Positions 9,893 to 19,444 of a DNA stretch of 64,000 nt are shown here, piece by piece (the stretch's first letter is position 1; every line of letters starts with the position of its first letter). The DNA comes from Gammaproteobacteria bacterium (GTDB taxonomy: Bacteria; Pseudomonadota; Gammaproteobacteria; Burkholderiales; Thiobacillaceae), in the NCBI GenBank assembly GCA_018820765.1, contig JAHJNN010000012.1:248001-312000 (forward strand). The letters run 5' to 3'. A program made the position numbers and the translations under genes. The notes under the pieces are model-generated. The model was given only the letters and a program-made list of their open reading frames with translations. It made no database searches and was not told where the DNA came from.

Positions 9893-11104
9893 TTACTGCT
9901 GCGGGACCAGTTCCACGCGGCGGTTCTTGTAGCGACCGTCGGCGGTCTTGTTGTCGGCCACCGGATTGGCTTCGCCATATCCCTTGGCAGTCAGGCGATC
10001 CGCCGCCACGCCCTGCTTGATCAGGTAGGCGCGCACGGCTTCGGCGCGGCGCTGCGACAGCCTGAGGTTGTAGGCATCGGAGTCGACCGAATCGGTGTGC
10101 CCCGCCACTTCGACCTTGACCTCGCCCCACTCCTTCAAGGTGGCCGCCGCATTGTCCAGAATCGCGATCGATTCCGGGCGCAGCTTGGCGCTGTCGTTGT
10201 CGAAGTTCACCCCTTCCAGCGTCAGCTTGCGGGGCGCGGCAGGTTCGGCGGCCGGGGCCGGCTCGGGCTCGACCACCTTGGGCGGACAGCCGTCGGCGGT
10301 GCCGGGCGCGGGAACGGTCGGGCACTTGTCCAGATAATCGGGGATGCCGTCGCCGTCGGAATCCAGAGGGCAGCCGTCGGCATTGACCTTCACCCCCGCG
10401 GGGGTGTCGGGACACGTGTCGAGGCCGTCGAACACGCCGTCGCCATCGCTATCCAGCGGACAGCCCCTGGCGTCGACCTTGGCCCCGGCGGGCGTGTTGG
10501 GGCACTGGTCCCGGCGGTTGGCCACGCCGTCGCCATCGGAATCCAGCGGCACGCCCAGCCCCCAGGAATAACCCACCAGCAACTGGTAATTGGTCAGCCT
10601 GTTGCTGCCCGGCAAATCGCCATTACCGAAGGCGTGGTCGGCACGCACTTCCCAGCGGACGGAATTGTTCGCACCCGCTTCCCAGACCTGGCCAAGTCCA
10701 ACCGATGCCATCGGCTCGGTGAAATCGTCGTCATCGTTGACATAGACATACATGGCGCCCAGGCCGCCGGACAGGAACCAGTTGTAGCGCTGCTGCTTGG
10801 AGAAAAGCCACTCGAGGCCGCCGCGCGCAGTCACAATGCCCAAATCATCGATACCGGGAACATCGCCGTTGTAGGGGCCGCCGACCACATCGCTGAAAAA
10901 ATTGAAACTGTATCCCAGTCGATGGCCATAACGCAGGCCTAACAGCGGATTGATTTCGTCGTCCCTGCCTCCGACCAGATCCTTGTCTGCCCAGCCGCCG
11001 CCCAGCAACAGACCCAATTCGCGTTCCGGCATCTCGGCCGCCTGGGCGCTTACGCCCAGCATGGCTAGACCCGCCAGCAGCCCGATTGCGTGTGTTCTCT
11101 TCAT
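9893..11104 (-). CDS. OmpA-family outer membrane protein with calcium-binding type 3 repeats
   Basis: 403 residues from the ATG at 11104, chosen because GGGAG lies 7 nt upstream; in-frame starts at 11110 and 11125 are less well spaced. Signal peptide MKRTHAIGLLAGLAMLGVSAQA. An N-terminal beta-barrel of about 190 residues is followed by at least three DSDGDGV-type thrombospondin type 3 repeats (likely Ca2+ binding). The C-terminal OmpA peptidoglycan-binding domain includes VNFDNDSAKLRPES, GHTDSV and NRRVELV. It anchors the outer membrane to peptidoglycan. Confidence 0.93.
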   Translation of the reverse strand: MKRTHAIGLLAGLAMLGVSAQAAEMPERELGLLLGGGWADKDLVGGRDDEINPLLGLRYGHRLGYSFNFFSDVVGGPYNGDVPGIDDLGIVTARGGLEWLFSKQQRYNWFLSGGLGAMYVYVNDDDDFTEPMASVGLGQVWEAGANNSVRWEVRADHAFGNGDLPGSNRLTNYQLLVGYSWGLGVPLDSDGDGVANRRDQCPNTPAGAKVDARGCPLDSDGDGVFDGLDTCPDTPAGVKVNADGCPLDSDGDGIPDYLDKCPTVPAPGTADGCPPKVVEPEPAPAAEPAAPRKLTLEGVNFDNDSAKLRPESIAILDNAAATLKEWGEVKVEVAGHTDSVDSDAYNLRLSQRRAEAVRAYLIKQGVAADRLTAKGYGEANPVADNKTADGRYKNRRVELVPQQ

Positions 11105-11282
11105 TTGCATACTCCCATGTAACAAAAAGGGAAACCGGTTATGCCCTGAACCTGTGTCGGTGCCGGCCTGATGACACCCGGATAGTACGATTGTATCTGC
11201 CTTCTTCGGCCGGCCCCCCCGACGCCGGACCGGCTGACTTACAAACTAGCTGCAGGGTTGCGGCTTCGCAACACGCGGCGCC

Positions 11283-11705
11283 TTATTTTTTCAGGCTGTC
11301 CCGAATCTCGCGCAGCAGCACGATGTCTTCCGGCGTGGCGGCGGGCGGCGCAGGCGGCGCTTCCTTTTTCAGCCGGTTGAGCTGCTTGACGATGACGAAG
11401 ACGATAAAGGCCAGAATGATGAAGTTGAGCAGGATGGTGAGGAAATTGCCGTAGGCGAACACCGGCACGTTGGCTTCCCTCAAACCCTCCAGCGTCATTG
11501 CCGTGCCTTCCGGCACGCCGTCGAGCGCCACGAACAGGTTGGAAAAGTCGAAGCCGCCGAACACCGCGCCGACGATCGGCATGATGAGGTCCTTGACGAT
11601 GGAATCGACGATCTTGCCGAAGGCGGCGCCGATAATGACGCCGACGGCCAGGTCCATGGCATTGCCCTTGACCGCGAACTCCTTGAATTCCGACATGAAC
11701 CCCAT
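11283..11705 (-). CDS. mscL: Large-conductance mechanosensitive channel
   Basis: 140 residues from the ATG at 11705, preceded by a purine-rich AGGGGGAAGC. The N-terminal helix [29 protein letters not shown] and TM1 are canonical MscL. The second membrane segment is [22 protein letters not shown], followed by the cytoplasmic helix with the Lys-rich RLKKE segment. It forms a pentameric channel that releases solutes on hypo-osmotic shock. The gene is monocistronic and divergent from dusB. Confidence 0.96.
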   Translation of the reverse strand: MGFMSEFKEFAVKGNAMDLAVGVIIGAAFGKIVDSIVKDLIMPIVGAVFGGFDFSNLFVALDGVPEGTAMTLEGLREANVPVFAYGNFLTILLNFIILAFIVFVIVKQLNRLKKEAPPAPPAATPEDIVLLREIRDSLKK

Positions 11706-11824
11706 GCTTCCCCCTTGGTATTTGTCGATGGAATCGTGCTCGATTGATGATAGCCACAGCGGCAACAAGCTGCCAGCACAAAAGTAAATTTTCCGGCTTG
11801 GTGGGGGCCCGCGAGGAGGGTAAA

Positions 11825-12889
11825 ATGCCTCCCCTTATGCGTATCGGCAGCCACCTTCTCAAGAACCGCCTGATCGTCGCCCCCATGGCCGGGGTGACCG
11901 ATCGGCCCTTCCGCCAGCTTTGCAAAAAGCTGGGCGCGGGCATGGCCGTGTCCGAGATGGTGACGTCGAACTCGCTCCTGTACGGCTCGGCCAAGACGGC
12001 GCGGCGCGCCAACCACGAAGGCGAGGTCGACCCGATCAGCGTGCAGATCGCCGGCGCCGACCCGGCGATGATGGCGGAGGCGGCACGCCACAACGTCGAC
12101 CGCGGCGCGCAGATCATCGACATCAACATGGGCTGCCCGGCGAAGAAGGTGTGCAACGTGATGGCGGGCTCGGCGCTGCTGCAGGACGAGGCGCTGGTCG
12201 GCCGCATCCTCGACGCCGTGGTGCAGGCCGTTCCCGAGGTGCCGGTGACGCTGAAAATCCGCACCGGCTGGGATCGCGAGCACCGCAATGCATTGAGTAT
12301 TCTGAAGATCGCCGAGAACGCCGGGGTGCAGGCGCTGGCGATGCACGGCCGCACCCGCGCCTGCGGCTACACCGGCGAAGCCGAATACGACACCCTCCGC
12401 GCAGTGAAGGCGGAGGCGAAGATTCCGGTGATCGCCAACGGCGACATCACCACGCCGGAGAAGGCGAAATACGTCCTCGACTACACCGGCGCCGATGCCG
12501 TGATGATCGGCCGCGCCGCGCAGGGCCGGCCGTGGATCTTCCGCGAGATCGAGCATTATCTGGCCACCGGCGCGCACCTGCCGCAGCCGGAAGTGGCGGA
12601 AATCCATGCCGTGCTGCTCGAGCACATCCACGACCTCTACGCGTTCTACGGCGATGTCACCGGCGTGCGCGTCGCGCGCAAGCATATTTCCTGGTACACG
12701 AAGGGGCTGGTCGGCAGCAGTGCCTTCCGCCACACCATGAACCGGCTCGATTCGGTGGCCGAACAACTCTCTGTGGTCAACGAGTACTTTGCCCAGGCGG
12801 CGCGCGCCGACGACCGCCTGCGCTATGAAACCGGCCACGACAACAATAACGCGCAAGATATGCCGCCCGCTTCACGGCTTGCGGCATAA
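11825..12889 (+). CDS. dusB: tRNA-dihydrouridine synthase B
   Basis: 354 residues from the ATG at 11825, preceded by a strong GAGGAGGG site. FMN-binding TIM-barrel signatures are [13 protein letters not shown] at the start, [11 protein letters not shown] with the catalytic Cys, [13 protein letters not shown], and [12 protein letters not shown] with [15 protein letters not shown]. It reduces uridines in the tRNA D-loop using NADPH. It begins the dusB-fis pair, a long-conserved proteobacterial operon; fis follows after 14 nt. Confidence 0.95.
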   Translation: MPPLMRIGSHLLKNRLIVAPMAGVTDRPFRQLCKKLGAGMAVSEMVTSNSLLYGSAKTARRANHEGEVDPISVQIAGADPAMMAEAARHNVDRGAQIIDINMGCPAKKVCNVMAGSALLQDEALVGRILDAVVQAVPEVPVTLKIRTGWDREHRNALSILKIAENAGVQALAMHGRTRACGYTGEAEYDTLRAVKAEAKIPVIANGDITTPEKAKYVLDYTGADAVMIGRAAQGRPWIFREIEHYLATGAHLPQPEVAEIHAVLLEHIHDLYAFYGDVTGVRVARKHISWYTKGLVGSSAFRHTMNRLDSVAEQLSVVNEYFAQAARADDRLRYETGHDNNNAQDMPPASRLAA

Positions 12890-12903
12890 AGGGGAACTTC
12901 AAA

Positions 12904-13143
12904 ATGATAGAAGAAAACGAAATCGCCGCCTGCATGCGGCGGTCGCTCAACCGCTATTTCAAGGATCTTGACGGCGAGGCGCCGAGCGAGATCTACGACA
13001 TGGTGGTCAGCGCGGTGGAAAAACCCCTGCTGGCCTACATCCTCGATCGCGCCGAGGGCAACCAGACGCGCGCGGCCGACATGCTCGGCATCAACCGCAA
13101 CACCCTGCGCAAGAAAATGCGCGAACACGGCCTCTCCGAATAA
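12904..13143 (+). CDS. fis: Fis family DNA-binding protein
   Basis: 79 residues, mostly the Fis fold. The C-terminal helix-turn-helix reads [24 protein letters not shown], nearly identical in pattern to E. coli Fis and to NtrC C-termini. It would act as a nucleoid protein and regulator of rRNA and recombination. It is slightly shorter than E. coli Fis (98 residues), as is usual in betaproteobacteria. It is cotranscribed with dusB, and purH follows after 5 nt. Confidence 0.93.
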   Translation: MIEENEIAACMRRSLNRYFKDLDGEAPSEIYDMVVSAVEKPLLAYILDRAEGNQTRAADMLGINRNTLRKKMREHGLSE

Positions 13144-13148
13144 ATCCC

Positions 13149-14708
13149 ATGAAAATTCAACGTGCCCTGCTTTCCGTGTCGGATAAAACCGGCCTCGTCG
13201 ATTTTGCCCGCGCGCTCGCCGATGCCGGCGTCGAACTCCTGTCCACCGGTGGCACCGCCAAGGCGCTGCGCGACGCCGGCCTCGCGGTGATCGACGTCAG
13301 CGAATACACAGGCTTTCCGGAGATGCTCGACGGCCGCGTCAAGACCCTGCACCCGAAAGTGCACGGCGGCATCCTGGCGCGGCGCGATTTGCCCGAGCAC
13401 GTGGCGACGATGAATGAACACGGCATGGGCTACATCGACCTGGTGTGCGTCAACCTCTATCCCTTCGTCGCCACCGTGTCGAAGCCGCATACGCTGGACG
13501 ACGCCATCGAGAACATCGACATCGGCGGCCCGGCGATGGTGCGTTCTTCAGCCAAGAACTACCGCCATGTCGCCATCGTCACCGACCCCGCCGACTACCC
13601 GGCATTGGTCACAGAAATGCAGGCCCATGGCGGCACGCTGACCGACGCCACCCGCTTCAATCTGGCGAAAAAGGCCTTCACCCACACGGCGCAGTACGAC
13701 GGCCACATCAGCAACTACCTCACCGCGCTGAACGACAAGGGCGAGCGCGAAGCCTTCGGCGAGCAGCTCACCCTGCAGTTTTCCCGCGCGCAGACCTGCC
13801 GCTACGGTGAGAACCCGCACCAGGCCGGCGCCTTCTACGTCGAGGCCAACGCCCCTGCCGGCACGATTGCCACTGCACGCCAGATCCAGGGCAAGGAACT
13901 CTCCTACAACAACATCGCCGACACCGATGCTGCGCTCGAGTGCGTGAAGCTGTTCGACATCGCGCCCGCCTGCGTTATCGTCAAGCACGCCAACCCCTGC
14001 GGTGTCGCCTACGGCGTCAACCTGCTGGAAGCCTACGACCGCGCCTACAAGACCGACCCCGAGTCGGCTTTCGGCGGCATCATCGCCTTCAACGGCCGCC
14101 TCGACGGCGAAACCGCCCAGGCCATCGTCGAACGCCAGTTCGTCGAGGTCATCATCGCGCCCGAAGTCAGCCCGGAAGCATCCGCCGCGGTCGCCGCGAA
14201 GAAGAACGTGCGTCTGCTCGAATGCGGCCAGTGGTCGGGATCGGTCGCCCAGCTCGACATGAAGCGCGTGGCCGGCGGCCTCCTGGTGCAGGATGCCGAT
14301 GTGCTGTTGCACGGCGAACTGAAGACCGTCACCGACCGCGCGCCGACTCCGCAGGAGATGGACGACCTCTTGTTCGCCTGGCGCGTCGCCAAGTTCGTCA
14401 AGTCCAACGCCATCGTCTACGCGAAGGACCGCATGACCGTCGGCGTCGGCGCGGGTCAGATGAGCCGCATCAACTCCGCGCGCATCGCCGCGATCAAGGC
14501 CGAGCACGCCGGCCTGCCGGTGCCCGGATCGGTGATGGCCTCCGATGCCTTCTTCCCCTTCCGCGACGGCATCGACCAGGCCGCCGCAGCCGGCATCAAA
14601 GCCGTGATCCAGCCCGGCGGCTCGATGCGCGACGACGACGTCATCGCCGCCGCCAACGAGCACGGCATCGCGATGGTATTCACGGGCACGCGGCATTTCA
14701 GGCATTAA
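13149..14708 (+). CDS. purH: Bifunctional AICAR transformylase/IMP cyclohydrolase
   Basis: 519 residues. An N-terminal MGS-like IMP cyclohydrolase domain ([28 protein letters not shown]) is followed by the AICAR formyltransferase domain ([25 protein letters not shown], and [10 protein letters not shown] with [14 protein letters not shown]). It catalyses the last two steps of purine synthesis. It is linked to dusB-fis upstream. Downstream the expected purD is displaced by a two-gene insertion of lower GC. Confidence 0.97.
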   Translation: MKIQRALLSVSDKTGLVDFARALADAGVELLSTGGTAKALRDAGLAVIDVSEYTGFPEMLDGRVKTLHPKVHGGILARRDLPEHVATMNEHGMGYIDLVCVNLYPFVATVSKPHTLDDAIENIDIGGPAMVRSSAKNYRHVAIVTDPADYPALVTEMQAHGGTLTDATRFNLAKKAFTHTAQYDGHISNYLTALNDKGEREAFGEQLTLQFSRAQTCRYGENPHQAGAFYVEANAPAGTIATARQIQGKELSYNNIADTDAALECVKLFDIAPACVIVKHANPCGVAYGVNLLEAYDRAYKTDPESAFGGIIAFNGRLDGETAQAIVERQFVEVIIAPEVSPEASAAVAAKKNVRLLECGQWSGSVAQLDMKRVAGGLLVQDADVLLHGELKTVTDRAPTPQEMDDLLFAWRVAKFVKSNAIVYAKDRMTVGVGAGQMSRINSARIAAIKAEHAGLPVPGSVMASDAFFPFRDGIDQAAAAGIKAVIQPGGSMRDDDVIAAANEHGIAMVFTGTRHFRH

Positions 14709-14740
14709 ACTGAGCAAGAAACTCAGGCAAAGGAATCGAT

Positions 14741-15931
14741 ATGCGATTAAACAGTCTGCGGATTCGCAATTTTCGGATGCTCGATGATTTTCAAGTGCCT
14801 TCATTGGGAAGGGTGAACCTGATCGTCGGTCGAAATAACTCTGGAAAAAGCACTGTTTTGGAAGCAATCCGGATTCTGGCGGCTCGTGGGAATCCGCGTT
14901 TACTGATATCGGTCTTGACCGATCATGATGAAACAGCACTACTTGAATCTGACCCTACGGTCTTAGGTGAAGAGTTGGTCGCTAATGGATTGAAGTATTT
15001 ATTTCCTGAAAGGCGTTTTCCCACTTTTGACGATTTCGCCATTCGAATTGGGGATACGAATTCCGATTTACTGAAAATTGAGCATTTATTCTTTCGAACA
15101 GAATCCGAAGAAGTTCAAGATGAGGAAGGAGAACTTTTCGAGAATAGGCTCAAGCGCATACTAATTAGCAAAGCTGACCATAACGGGTTATCTGCTGATG
15201 GTGTCGGGCAGGGTTTGCGGATTTCAAATGGTTCCAATCCGGCCATTTCACGATCAACTTTTATTGAGTTTGACTCAGTACGTACCCGCTTGCGCCATGC
15301 ATTATGGGATGCGGGAGTGCTCTCAGAAATACCGTGTAGCTTCATTCCAACGCATTTCATACCGCAGACTAATTTGTCTGATTTATGGGATAGAGTTTCT
15401 TTAACTTCTTTTGAAGACAAAGTACTTGGGGCCATGCGACTGATCGAGCCCAAGTTACGCGGCATGGCTTTCATTAAGGCCCCTATTGCTCTCCCCTCCA
15501 CAAATATGCGGCGCACAGAAGCACGCATACCTGTTGTCAAGCTGGAAGGTTCTGATGAACGAATCCCGCTTAACAGCATGGGGGATGGGATGTTGCGCGT
15601 ACTTCAACTTGTACTGGCCATTCTTCCGGCACAGGGCGGATTCTTACTAATTGATGAGTTCGAAAACGGCCTGTACTACGGAGTACAGGAAGCCGTTTGG
15701 AAAATGGTATTCGAGCTTGCTGCAGAACTAGACATTCAAGTATTTGCAACAACACACAGCCAAGACTGTATTCGAAGTTTTGCTCAAGCCTCGCAAAAGC
15801 ATCCTGAGGAAGGGGTTCTATTCAAACTTTCGCAAAGCCGGGCTGCCAGTGATGAAAAGAGAATCATCGCCACCGTCTATTCGGAAGAGCAATTGGCGTT
15901 TGCGTCTGAAACAGAGATGGAAGTGCGCTAA
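14741..15931 (+). CDS. OLD-type AAA ATPase of a putative two-gene defence module
   Basis: 396 residues. The N-terminus LNSLRIRNFRMLDDF leads to a Walker A GRNNSGKST at residues 30-38. Late in the protein come LNSMGDGMLRVLQLVL (ABC-like signature), LLIDEFENGLYYGV (Walker B) and TTHSQDCIRSF (switch His). This is the layout of AAA_15/AAA_21 ATPases of the OLD class, but there is no fused TOPRIM domain; the next gene supplies a candidate one. Base composition and codon use are clearly more AT-rich than in the flanking pur genes, suggesting horizontal acquisition. An AAAGGA site precedes the ATG, and the stop overlaps the next start by 1 nt. By analogy with PARIS (AriA) it could be a phage-sensing ATPase; that is inference. 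Confidence 0.8.
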   Translation: MRLNSLRIRNFRMLDDFQVPSLGRVNLIVGRNNSGKSTVLEAIRILAARGNPRLLISVLTDHDETALLESDPTVLGEELVANGLKYLFPERRFPTFDDFAIRIGDTNSDLLKIEHLFFRTESEEVQDEEGELFENRLKRILISKADHNGLSADGVGQGLRISNGSNPAISRSTFIEFDSVRTRLRHALWDAGVLSEIPCSFIPTHFIPQTNLSDLWDRVSLTSFEDKVLGAMRLIEPKLRGMAFIKAPIALPSTNMRRTEARIPVVKLEGSDERIPLNSMGDGMLRVLQLVLAILPAQGGFLLIDEFENGLYYGVQEAVWKMVFELAAELDIQVFATTHSQDCIRSFAQASQKHPEEGVLFKLSQSRAASDEKRIIATVYSEEQLAFASETEMEVR

Positions 15932-16614
15932 TGCCAGGAAAAATTTTGCTGGTAGAGGGCCCCGAAGACCGAGAGTTTTTTTTTGCTGCTTTGAAGTACT
16001 CCGGATTGGGAAACGTACAGATTGAGCCCAAAATCCCACGTGAGTCTCACCCAGATGTTCGAGGTAACGGGGTAGATAACTTACTTACGGCGCTTGAGCT
16101 TCAGGTCAAAAAGCTGTTTGAAGAAGATGGCCCAGAGGCCCTAGGGATCGTTCTGGACGCCGACCATTCTACCGGTAACCCATCATGCGATTTCGGATTT
16201 ACTGTTCGTCGCAATCAAGTAGCGGATATTCTGACGAGCCATGGATGGCATCCTGCACTGTCTGCTTCATCTAAAGGCGAGATTTTTTCGAACCCGAACG
16301 GTCTTCCACCTATCGGCCTATGGGTGATGCCCGATCATCAAAGCGACGGGATGTTAGAAGATTTTGTTGCGTCGCTTGTTATTGGACATGACCAACAAAC
16401 GTTACTCATTCATGCGCAGAGTACTGTCAGCAACCTGCCTACAAAGCTGTTCGATCCTGTTTTACACACAACCAAAGCCAATGTTGCAACATGGCGGGCT
16501 TGGCAAAAACCGCCTGGAACGCCTCTGAATAGACTAGTCGAAAACGGCATTTTGGATTTGTCTTTAAACCCCGCGTCAGACTTTACCGACTGGCTCAAAG
16601 CCACATTTCTGTAA
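15931..16614 (+). CDS. DUF3226/TOPRIM-like protein, partner of the upstream ATPase
   Basis: 227 residues. [17 protein letters not shown] at residues 5-21 resembles the TOPRIM glutamate motif, and GIVLDADHS at 72-80 gives the DxD pair (Asp76, Asp78). [16 protein letters not shown] at 131-146 is the DUF3226 signature. Together these suggest a metal-dependent nuclease- or primase-type active site. Its ATG lies inside the stop of the ATPase gene (TAATG), indicating translational coupling. Composition is AT-rich like its partner. The arrangement resembles a split OLD nuclease, or the AriA/AriB pair of PARIS in which AriB is DUF4435. The identity of DUF3226 with that role is inferred. Confidence 0.75.
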   Translation: MPGKILLVEGPEDREFFFAALKYSGLGNVQIEPKIPRESHPDVRGNGVDNLLTALELQVKKLFEEDGPEALGIVLDADHSTGNPSCDFGFTVRRNQVADILTSHGWHPALSASSKGEIFSNPNGLPPIGLWVMPDHQSDGMLEDFVASLVIGHDQQTLLIHAQSTVSNLPTKLFDPVLHTTKANVATWRAWQKPPGTPLNRLVENGILDLSLNPASDFTDWLKATFL

Positions 16615-16619
16615 ACACT

Positions 16620-17897
16620 ATGAAACTCCTAGTCATCGGCTCCGGCGGACGCGAACACGCTCTGGCGTGGAAGCTCGCGCAATCCCCCCGCGTCTCGCAG
16701 GTTTTCGTCGCGCCCGGCAACGGCGGCACGGTGACGGAGGATGGCCTCGTCAACGTCCCGCTGACGGAAATTTCGTCGCTGGTCGAGTTTGTCCGCCGCG
16801 ATCCTGACATCGCGCTGACCGTGGTCGGCCCGGAAGCGCCGCTGGCGGCCGGCGTGGTCGACGCCTTCCGCGCCGCCGGGCTGAAGATTTTCGGCCCCAC
16901 GCAGGCCGCCGCCCAGCTCGAAAGTTCGAAGGATTTCGCCAAGCAGTTCATGGCGCGCCACGGCATCCCCACCGCCGCCTTCGGCACCTTCACCGATGCC
17001 GCCGCGGCGCATGCCTACATCGACGCGCAGGGCGCGCCTATTGTGGTGAAGGCCGACGGCCTGGCCGCCGGCAAGGGTGTGGTCGTCGCCGCGACCGCGG
17101 AGGAGGCGCACGCCGCGGTCGACGCCATGCTCGCCGGCAACAGCCTGGGCGATGCCGGCCACCGCGTGGTGATCGAGGAATGCCTTCTGGGCGAGGAAGC
17201 CAGCTTCATCGTCATGGTCGACGGCGAACACGTGCTGGCGCTGGCATCCAGCCAGGACCACAAGCGCCTGGGCGACGGCGACAGCGGCCCCAACACCGGC
17301 GGCATGGGCGCGTATTCGCCGGCGCCGGTGGTCACGCCCGAGCTGCATGCGCGCATCATGCGCGAGGTGATCCACCCCACCGTCGAGGGCATGGCCGCCG
17401 ACGGCATCCGCTTCACCGGTTTTCTGTACGCCGGCATCATGGTCGGTGCCGACGGCGCACCCAGGGTGCTCGAATTCAACTGCCGCATGGGCGATCCGGA
17501 AACCCAGCCGATCATGATGCGGCTGAAGTCCGACCTCGTCGCCCTGGTGGACGCCGCCGTCAACGGCAAACTCGACCAGATCGAAGCCGAATGGGATCGC
17601 CGCACTGCACTCGCCGTGGTGCTCGCCGCCGCCGGCTACCCGGACGCACCGCAGAGAGGCGCCGTCATCGGCCCGCTGCCGGCGGCGGCCGACGACCTGC
17701 ACGTGTTCCATGCCGGCACGACCGAACAGGATGGCCTCACCGTGGTGAGCGGCGGCCGTGTGCTGGCGGTGACCGCGCTCGGCGACAGCGTGCGCATGGC
17801 GCAGAAACGCGCCTACGAAGCCGTGGCCGCCATCCGTTTCGACGGCATGCAGTTCCGTCGCGACATCGGCTGGCGCGCGCTCGACCGGAAAAAGTGA
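16620..17897 (+). CDS. purD: Phosphoribosylamine-glycine ligase
   Basis: 425 residues of ATP-grasp type. [20 protein letters not shown] begins the N-domain; [16 protein letters not shown] is the ATP-grasp lid; [11 protein letters not shown] and [16 protein letters not shown] are the metal- and ATP-binding segments. It makes glycinamide ribonucleotide. The start lies 5 nt after the stop of the inserted DUF3226 gene, so purD expression may now depend on read-through from purH across the insert. Confidence 0.97.
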   Translation: MKLLVIGSGGREHALAWKLAQSPRVSQVFVAPGNGGTVTEDGLVNVPLTEISSLVEFVRRDPDIALTVVGPEAPLAAGVVDAFRAAGLKIFGPTQAAAQLESSKDFAKQFMARHGIPTAAFGTFTDAAAAHAYIDAQGAPIVVKADGLAAGKGVVVAATAEEAHAAVDAMLAGNSLGDAGHRVVIEECLLGEEASFIVMVDGEHVLALASSQDHKRLGDGDSGPNTGGMGAYSPAPVVTPELHARIMREVIHPTVEGMAADGIRFTGFLYAGIMVGADGAPRVLEFNCRMGDPETQPIMMRLKSDLVALVDAAVNGKLDQIEAEWDRRTALAVVLAAAGYPDAPQRGAVIGPLPAAADDLHVFHAGTTEQDGLTVVSGGRVLAVTALGDSVRMAQKRAYEAVAAIRFDGMQFRRDIGWRALDRKK

Positions 17898-17907
17898 GGC
17901 GTGAGGG

Positions 17908-18456
17908 GTGAAGGCTGAGGCGGACACTCTGCGTGCGCATCTGCGACGCGGCGGCTTGATCGCCTACCCGACCGAATCCTGCTACGGCCTCGGCTGCGAC
18001 CCGCGCAATCCGCGCGCGCTGAAGCGGCTCATCCGGCTGAAGGGCCGCGGCGCCGCCAAGGGCCTGCTCTTGATCGCCGACCACTTCAAACGCCTGCGGC
18101 CCTTCATGCAGCCCCCGAGTCCGGCTGACCGCGCGCGGATGCTGCGCAGCTGGCCCGGCCCCGTCACCTGGGTGGTGCCGGCCTCCAAAGCCTGCCCGCC
18201 CCTGCTCACCGGCGGCCGCCCCACGATTGCCGTGCGCGTCACCGCCCATCCCGGCGCTGCGCGCCTGTGCCGCAGCCTCGGCATGGCGCTGGTCTCCACC
18301 AGTGCCAATAAAAGCGGCAAGAAACCTGCCAAAACCGCCGCGGAATGCCGCAGAATATTCGGTGCGCACGTGCGCGTGATCGCCGGCCGCATCGGCCAGC
18401 GCCGCCGCCCTTCCACCCTGATCGATCTCGCAACCGGAACCGTCCTTCGCCCCTGA
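17908..18456 (+). CDS. tsaC: L-threonylcarbamoyladenylate synthase (TsaC/YrdC family)
   Basis: 182 residues from GTG 17908. Family signatures are [15 protein letters not shown], then [18 protein letters not shown] (the K-R-x-x-x-K region), [12 protein letters not shown], and [17 protein letters not shown]. It is single-domain, of TsaC length, without the Sua5 extension. It makes threonylcarbamoyl-AMP for the t6A37 tRNA modification. The stop overlaps the hemF ATG (TGATG), a pairing with heme synthesis seen in many proteobacteria. Confidence 0.93.
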   Translation: MKAEADTLRAHLRRGGLIAYPTESCYGLGCDPRNPRALKRLIRLKGRGAAKGLLLIADHFKRLRPFMQPPSPADRARMLRSWPGPVTWVVPASKACPPLLTGGRPTIAVRVTAHPGAARLCRSLGMALVSTSANKSGKKPAKTAAECRRIFGAHVRVIAGRIGQRRRPSTLIDLATGTVLRP

Positions 18457-19442
18457 TGTCTGCCACCGCTATCGATACCGCTTCCATCAAGACCTACCTG
18501 CTCGACCTGCAGGCGCGCATCGTCGCCGCGCTCGAAGCTGCCGACGGCCTGCCGTTCCGCACCGACGCCTGGGAGCGTTCCCCCACCCCGCCTTTATCCC
18601 CGCAAGGCGGGGGCTCCCCCCAGATGGGAGAGGGAGACAAGGCTGAGCCTGCCTTCAATGGCGGCGGCGGCATCTCACGCCTCATCGAGGAAGGCCAGGT
18701 CCTGGAGCGCGGCGGGGTGAACTTCTCGCACGTGCTGGGCAGCCAGCTGCCGCCCTCGGCCAGCGCGCACCGCCCCGAGCTCGCCGGCCGCCGCTGGGAG
18801 GCGATGGGCGTCTCGCTGGTGCTGCACCCGCGCAATCCCTACGCGCCGACGGTGCACATGAACGTGCGCTGCTTCGTCGCGATGAAGGACGGCGAGGAAC
18901 CCGTGTGGTGGTTCGGCGGCGGCATGGATCTGACGCCCTACTACGGCTTCGAGGAAGATGCGCGGCATTTTCACGCCACCTGCAAGGCCGCGCTCGACCC
19001 GTTCGGCGCCGATCTGCATTCGCGCTTCAAGCAATGGTGCGACCGCTATTTCTTCCTCAAGCACCGCAACGAGCCGCGTGGCATCGGCGGCGTGTTCTTC
19101 GACGACTTCGCCGAAAGCGGCTTCGACCACGCCTTCGCCATGACGCAAAGCCTGGGCGACGCCTTCCTCGCCGCCTATCTGCCCATCCTCGAACGCCGCC
19201 AGGACATCGCCTACGGCGAACGCGAACGCGATTTCCAGGCCTACCGGCGCGGGCGTTACGTCGAATTCAATCTGGTGTTCGACCGCGGCACCCTGTTCGG
19301 CCTGCAGTCGGGCGGCCGCACTGAATCCATCCTGATGTCGCTGCCGCCGATCGTGAAATGGCGCTACGACTGGCACCCCGCGCCCGGCACGCCGGAGGCT
19401 GCGCTGTACACCGACTTTCTCACCGCACGCGACTGGGTTTAA
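18456..19442 (+). CDS. hemF: Oxygen-dependent coproporphyrinogen III oxidase
   Basis: 328 residues. Canonical segments are [58 protein letters not shown] and [25 protein letters not shown]. It oxidatively decarboxylates coproporphyrinogen III. Known HemF proteins are about 300 residues. This one carries roughly 24 extra residues (about 42-68) between WER and GGGGISR, encoded by a palindrome-rich element. The insertion keeps the frame and sits in a surface region near the N-terminus, so the enzyme may stay active. Confidence 0.94.
   Translation: MSATAIDTASIKTYLLDLQARIVAALEAADGLPFRTDAWERSPTPPLSPQGGGSPQMGEGDKAEPAFNGGGGISRLIEEGQVLERGGVNFSHVLGSQLPPSASAHRPELAGRRWEAMGVSLVLHPRNPYAPTVHMNVRCFVAMKDGEEPVWWFGGGMDLTPYYGFEEDARHFHATCKAALDPFGADLHSRFKQWCDRYFFLKHRNEPRGIGGVFFDDFAESGFDHAFAMTQSLGDAFLAAYLPILERRQDIAYGERERDFQAYRRGRYVEFNLVFDRGTLFGLQSGGRTESILMSLPPIVKWRYDWHPAPGTPEAALYTDFLTARDWV
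18576..18660. repeat. Palindromic element inserted in frame within hemF
   Basis: CCCCGCCTT (18586-18594) is inverted at 18604-18612 as AAGGCGGGG. Further short inverted pairs follow, including AAGGC (18639-18643) with GCCTT (18651-18655). The stretch encodes low-complexity Pro/Gly/Ser residues absent from other HemF proteins. It looks like a REP/MITE-like intergenic palindrome that landed in a gene. Exact ends and target duplication are not determined. Confidence 0.7.
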
Positions 19443-19444
19443 GG

